DNA of 64,000 nucleotides from JBFELU01 sp041572755. GTDB taxonomy: Bacteria > Actinomycetota > Acidimicrobiia > Spongiisociales > UBA11373. Position numbers and translations under genes: made by a program. The stretch spans positions 1-64,000 of the forward strand of contig JBFFRY010000012.1 in the NCBI GenBank assembly GCA_041572755.1, read 5' to 3'. How positions within the stretch are numbered: the stretch's first letter is position 1; every line of letters starts with the position of its first letter. The notes under the pieces were generated by a model. That model saw nothing but the letters and a program-made list of their open reading frames with translations, was not told the origin of the DNA and made no database searches. Of the stretch, positions 61,697-64,000 are shown one piece after another.

Positions 61697-62838
61697 GAGG
61701 GGTTCGGTCGCTTCGGCTCTCCTTCGCACACCTGACGACGACTCGCCTCGCCCTCAACACCGCCTTCCGTTTCGTCTACCCGTTCTTGCCGGCCATCGCC
61801 CGCGGGCTCGGCGTCTCTCTGGAGCGGGCGGGCCTCCTCTTGGCAGTCCGGTCCGCCGCCGGTACGGCGACACCGCTCGTCGTCGGAGCCGTGGACCGAG
61901 CCCGCCGCCGAATCCGTCTCTCGGTGGTGGGGCTGGGCTTGTTCGTGGCCGGTGCCGTGCTGATCGCCTCGAGTGGTTCCTATGCGGGCGCCATGGTCGG
62001 GTTCGCCGTGATCGGACTCGCCAAGCCGGTGTTCGACGTCGCCGCCCAGTCCTACGTCGCGGCGCGGACCGACTACCGCCGGAGGGCGCGGGCGCTGGCG
62101 ATCCTGGAGTTGACCTGGTCGGCGGCCCTCCTCGCCGGTGCCCCGGTTGCCGCCTGGCTGATCGCTCGGCACGGGTGGCGGTCGCCCTTCTGGGTGCTCG
62201 CTGCGATCGCGCTGACCGCCGCGCTGCTGGTCCCCATGGCCCTCGATCGGCCCCCGGCCCAACGAACCGTCACCTCCGGCCGGCCTCGCATGTCCCGCGA
62301 CTCGGCGATCCTGCTGGTCGTCACGTTCCTCTTCAGTGCCGCAGCCGACACGTCCCTGGTGGCGTTCGGGGCCTGGCTCGAAGACCGCTTTGCGTTCTCT
62401 CTCGCCGCCCTGGGTGGGGCAGCAGCGTTGATCGGACTCTCCGAGTTGACGGCGGAGAGCGCCGCGCTCGGCTTCACCGATCGTCTCGGCAAGCGCCGGG
62501 CCGTCGCAATCGGGCTGGGGGTGGCGGCCGTCGGGTTCGTGGCGCTCGCATCGACGTCGACGGTTCTGGTGGCGGGTCTCACATCCCTCGCCGTCACGAT
62601 CCTCGGAGTCGAGTTCACGATCGTGTCCTCGTTTCCGCTGGCATCGGAGATGGTTCCGGCCGACCGGGGCCGGTATCTGGCGCTGATCCAGGTGATGATG
62701 GCCGCGGGGAGGACCGCCGGGGCGGTGCTCGGTCCTGCGCTGTTCGCGCGGGGCGGCTTTGCCGCCAATGCCGCCCTCTCGGCCGTTGCGGCAACGCTGT
62801 CGGTCGTGCTGCTGCTCACCTTCGTCCGTCGCGACTGA
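61693..62838 (+). CDS. MFS transporter
   Basis: A 381-residue polytopic protein from GTG 61693 with about 12 hydrophobic segments. The first cytoplasmic loop (VDRARRRIRLS), a charged central loop (DRPPAQRTVTSGRPRMSRDS) and FTDRLGKRRAVAIG fit the major facilitator fold. Coupled by four bases to the SixA-like gene. Substrate unknown; drug or sugar export is common in this group. Confidence 0.87.
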   Translation: MRGVRSLRLSFAHLTTTRLALNTAFRFVYPFLPAIARGLGVSLERAGLLLAVRSAAGTATPLVVGAVDRARRRIRLSVVGLGLFVAGAVLIASSGSYAGAMVGFAVIGLAKPVFDVAAQSYVAARTDYRRRARALAILELTWSAALLAGAPVAAWLIARHGWRSPFWVLAAIALTAALLVPMALDRPPAQRTVTSGRPRMSRDSAILLVVTFLFSAAADTSLVAFGAWLEDRFAFSLAALGGAAALIGLSELTAESAALGFTDRLGKRRAVAIGLGVAAVGFVALASTSTVLVAGLTSLAVTILGVEFTIVSSFPLASEMVPADRGRYLALIQVMMAAGRTAGAVLGPALFARGGFAANAALSAVAATLSVVLLLTFVRRD

Positions 62839-62889
62839 GGCCGCTACGTTTCTTCGACAAGACGCCCGCCGAATCGGAGGCATTCGAAA

Positions 62890-62934
62890 CGGTGGCTCCC
62901 ACCCTGCCCCGTAGGGGTGTGGTGGGAGCCACCG
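62890..62934. terminator. Nested hairpin between convergent genes
   Basis: A perfect 14-bp stem (62890-62903 with 62921-62934) contains a smaller CCCC/GGGG stem in its 17-base loop. It lies between the convergent MFS and surface-protein genes and is probably a bidirectional terminator. No clear T tract follows on either strand. Confidence 0.65.
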
Positions 62935-63012
62935 ACCGGGAGGGAGGTGATGCTCCGGCGCCTGGAACCGGGGGCACTTGGGAAGAAGGCATCTCCTCCT
63001 CTCTGGGGGGGT

Positions 63013-64000
63013 CTACGCCATCGGCTGCTCCCGGCGCCGCCGCGCTTCCAAGACCAGACCGACGCCCATGGCGAGCAGCGCGGCCCCGGCGATGAGGATC
63101 GGGAACGGGTTCCCGCCCCCCGTATACGGAAGCGTGGTGATCGGGTCGTCGTCGCCACCGGGTGCCCCCGGTCCGGCGACGGTGGTCGTCGTCTCGCCCC
63201 CGCCCCCTCCTTGACCGCCCGCAGGAAGCGTGGTGGTCGTGGTGGTCGTGGCGGCCGTGGTCGTCGTGGTGGCCGTGGTCGTCGTGGTGGTCGCCGGACC
63301 GCCGCCGCCACCCTGGCCGCCCCCACCACCGCCGGGGTTCTGGGCGAGCGGTGTCGACACCGGTCCGTGCGAAACCGGTTGTGCCAGTTCTGATGCATCG
63401 GCCGCGGCGGTGTTGTCGACGCCGCCGGCGTCGATGTTCGCCTGGGTGATCGTGTAGGTCGCGGTGCACGAACTGTCGACGGCACCCGGAGCCAGCGACG
63501 CTATCGAGCACGACCACGCTGCGCCCAGCAACGGATCGGTGACCGCGACGTTGGTCAACGTCACGTTCCCGGTGTTGGTCACCGTGAACGTGTACACGAT
63601 CGTCTCGCCGACCTGGGCAAACCCATCGTTGACGAGGTCGTCCTGGAACACCCCAGACTTCACCAGAGTGAGCTCGGGCGTGGGCGGGACCGCTCCACAT
63701 GAAGTGTTGCCGTCCCACGTCGTCACGAAGGTTCCGGTGGAGTTCCCGTTGGAGTCGAGATATTCGTAGACCGTCGAGTCGCCAGACGGCTTGTAGTACT
63801 CATCGATGCTGTGGCCGCCCGGTGCACTGTGCGGATCCAGGTAGAAGCCGCCTCCTGGGCGGTTGGTGATGACTGCATGCCCGGTCGGCACACCGGCGAA
63901 GTACTGATCGTTGCCGTTGTGACACACCAACCACTCGGCGGCCGGGTCGTGGGACGGGGCCGCCTCCGCGCTTCCCCCGGTCAGTGCCAGCACTCCGGCC
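63013..64000 (-). CDS. LPXTG-anchored surface protein, 5' end cut by window
   Basis: At least 328 residues are present; the coding start lies beyond base 64000 and the visible N-terminal ALTGGSAEAAPSHD looks like the end of a signal peptide. A first domain rich in Gly/Tyr/His (VCHNGNDQYF onward) is followed by a DUF11-like repeat (ELTLVKSGVFQDDLVNDGFA, VTNTGNVTLTNVAVTDP). A Gly- and Thr-rich linker follows, then the sortase motif LPYTG, a hydrophobic segment and an Arg-rich tail (EARRRREQPMA). It is therefore a wall-anchored surface protein; its binding role is unknown. Confidence 0.88.
   Translation of the reverse strand, partial: AGVLALTGGSAEAAPSHDPAAEWLVCHNGNDQYFAGVPTGHAVITNRPGGGFYLDPHSAPGGHSIDEYYKPSGDSTVYEYLDSNGNSTGTFVTTWDGNTSCGAVPPTPELTLVKSGVFQDDLVNDGFAQVGETIVYTFTVTNTGNVTLTNVAVTDPLLGAAWSCSIASLAPGAVDSSCTATYTITQANIDAGGVDNTAAADASELAQPVSHGPVSTPLAQNPGGGGGGQGGGGGPATTTTTTATTTTTAATTTTTTTLPAGGQGGGGGETTTTVAGPGAPGGDDDPITTLPYTGGGNPFPILIAGAALLAMGVGLVLEARRRREQPMA
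63230..63295. repeat. Short-period repeat coding a threonine-rich linker
   Basis: Short GTGGTCGTG-type units, read on the minus strand as ACC/ACG threonine codons interrupted by alanine, encode the Thr-rich spacer before the LPYTG anchor. The length is likely to vary between strains. Confidence 0.6.

Noticed and set aside
63230..63295. CRISPR-like or regulatory repeat
   Set aside because: Short GTGGTC-type units without spacers; they simply encode a threonine-rich linker.

Overview
The window is a high-GC, gene-dense actinobacterial chromosome segment. Gene starts are often GTG, operons are tightly overlapped (ATGA, TGATG, TAGTG), and intergenic gaps are short. Features that point to a deep-branching actinobacterial class such as Acidimicrobiia (inference) are RNase Y together with RNase J, an F420/LLM-type oxidoreductase, a TIGR03084-like DinB protein, MurT/GatD, and lipoproteins with Thr/Ala/Glu-rich linkers. 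No rRNA, tRNA, CRISPR array, prophage or insertion sequence was seen. The genes look like resident chromosome rather than an island.

Region 1 (1-23.7 kb) is mostly minus strand and mostly housekeeping. It carries dapF-miaA-miaB-rny, recA with a perfect LexA-type box in the end of its upstream gene, a MenH-like hydrolase, thpR, cinA, rimO, a flavin reductase divergent from a histidinol-phosphatase-like gene, a 2-oxoacid dehydrogenase E1alpha-E1beta-E2 operon with two small helical genes, ftsK, rnj, dapA, a chaperedoxin (cnoX), dapB and an M16 protease. Lysine/diaminopimelate synthesis (dapF, dapA, dapB) is spread through it.

Region 2 (22.8-35.4 kb) holds two alpha/beta hydrolases and then a probable catabolic locus. 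A Liv-type ABC importer (livK-H-M-G-F) is followed on the same strand by both subunits of aconitase X, a CBS-BON protein and an ornithine cyclodeaminase/mu-crystallin enzyme, and faces a DAO-type FAD oxidoreductase. This set fits uptake and degradation of hydroxyproline or a related imino acid (inference).

Region 3 (35.5-50.3 kb) is the accessory-like part. It begins with a translationally coupled pair: a CobT-like VWA protein carrying an N-terminal HExxH motif, and a CobS/MoxR-like AAA ATPase whose Walker A and B motifs are both non-canonical. Then come a HAD phosphatase, a LOG-family protein, a DinB-like protein, a BtpA-family protein, a membrane protein, a PD-(D/E)XK-like protein, an agmatinase-family enzyme, an isoprenylcysteine methyltransferase-like protein, an atypical aldehyde dehydrogenase, a DUF4032 kinase-like protein, a NERD-like protein, a flavin reductase, a universal stress protein and a Nudix hydrolase.

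Region 4 (50.3-64 kb) holds an ACT protein with an LLM oxidoreductase, the gatD-murT lipid II amidation pair (MurT without its zinc-ribbon cysteines), an ABC exporter that appears to start at AUC, a lipoprotein, a lipoate ligase-like protein, aroQ, an aspartate aminotransferase-like enzyme, serC, a glycolipid-binding-domain protein, a YhhN lysoplasmalogenase-like protein, a SixA-like phosphatase and an MFS transporter. It ends with an LPXTG-anchored surface protein that runs off the edge. Across the window many first genes of operons have a TANNNT hexamer only 6-8 bases before the start codon and no Shine-Dalgarno sequence, the layout expected for leaderless mRNAs.
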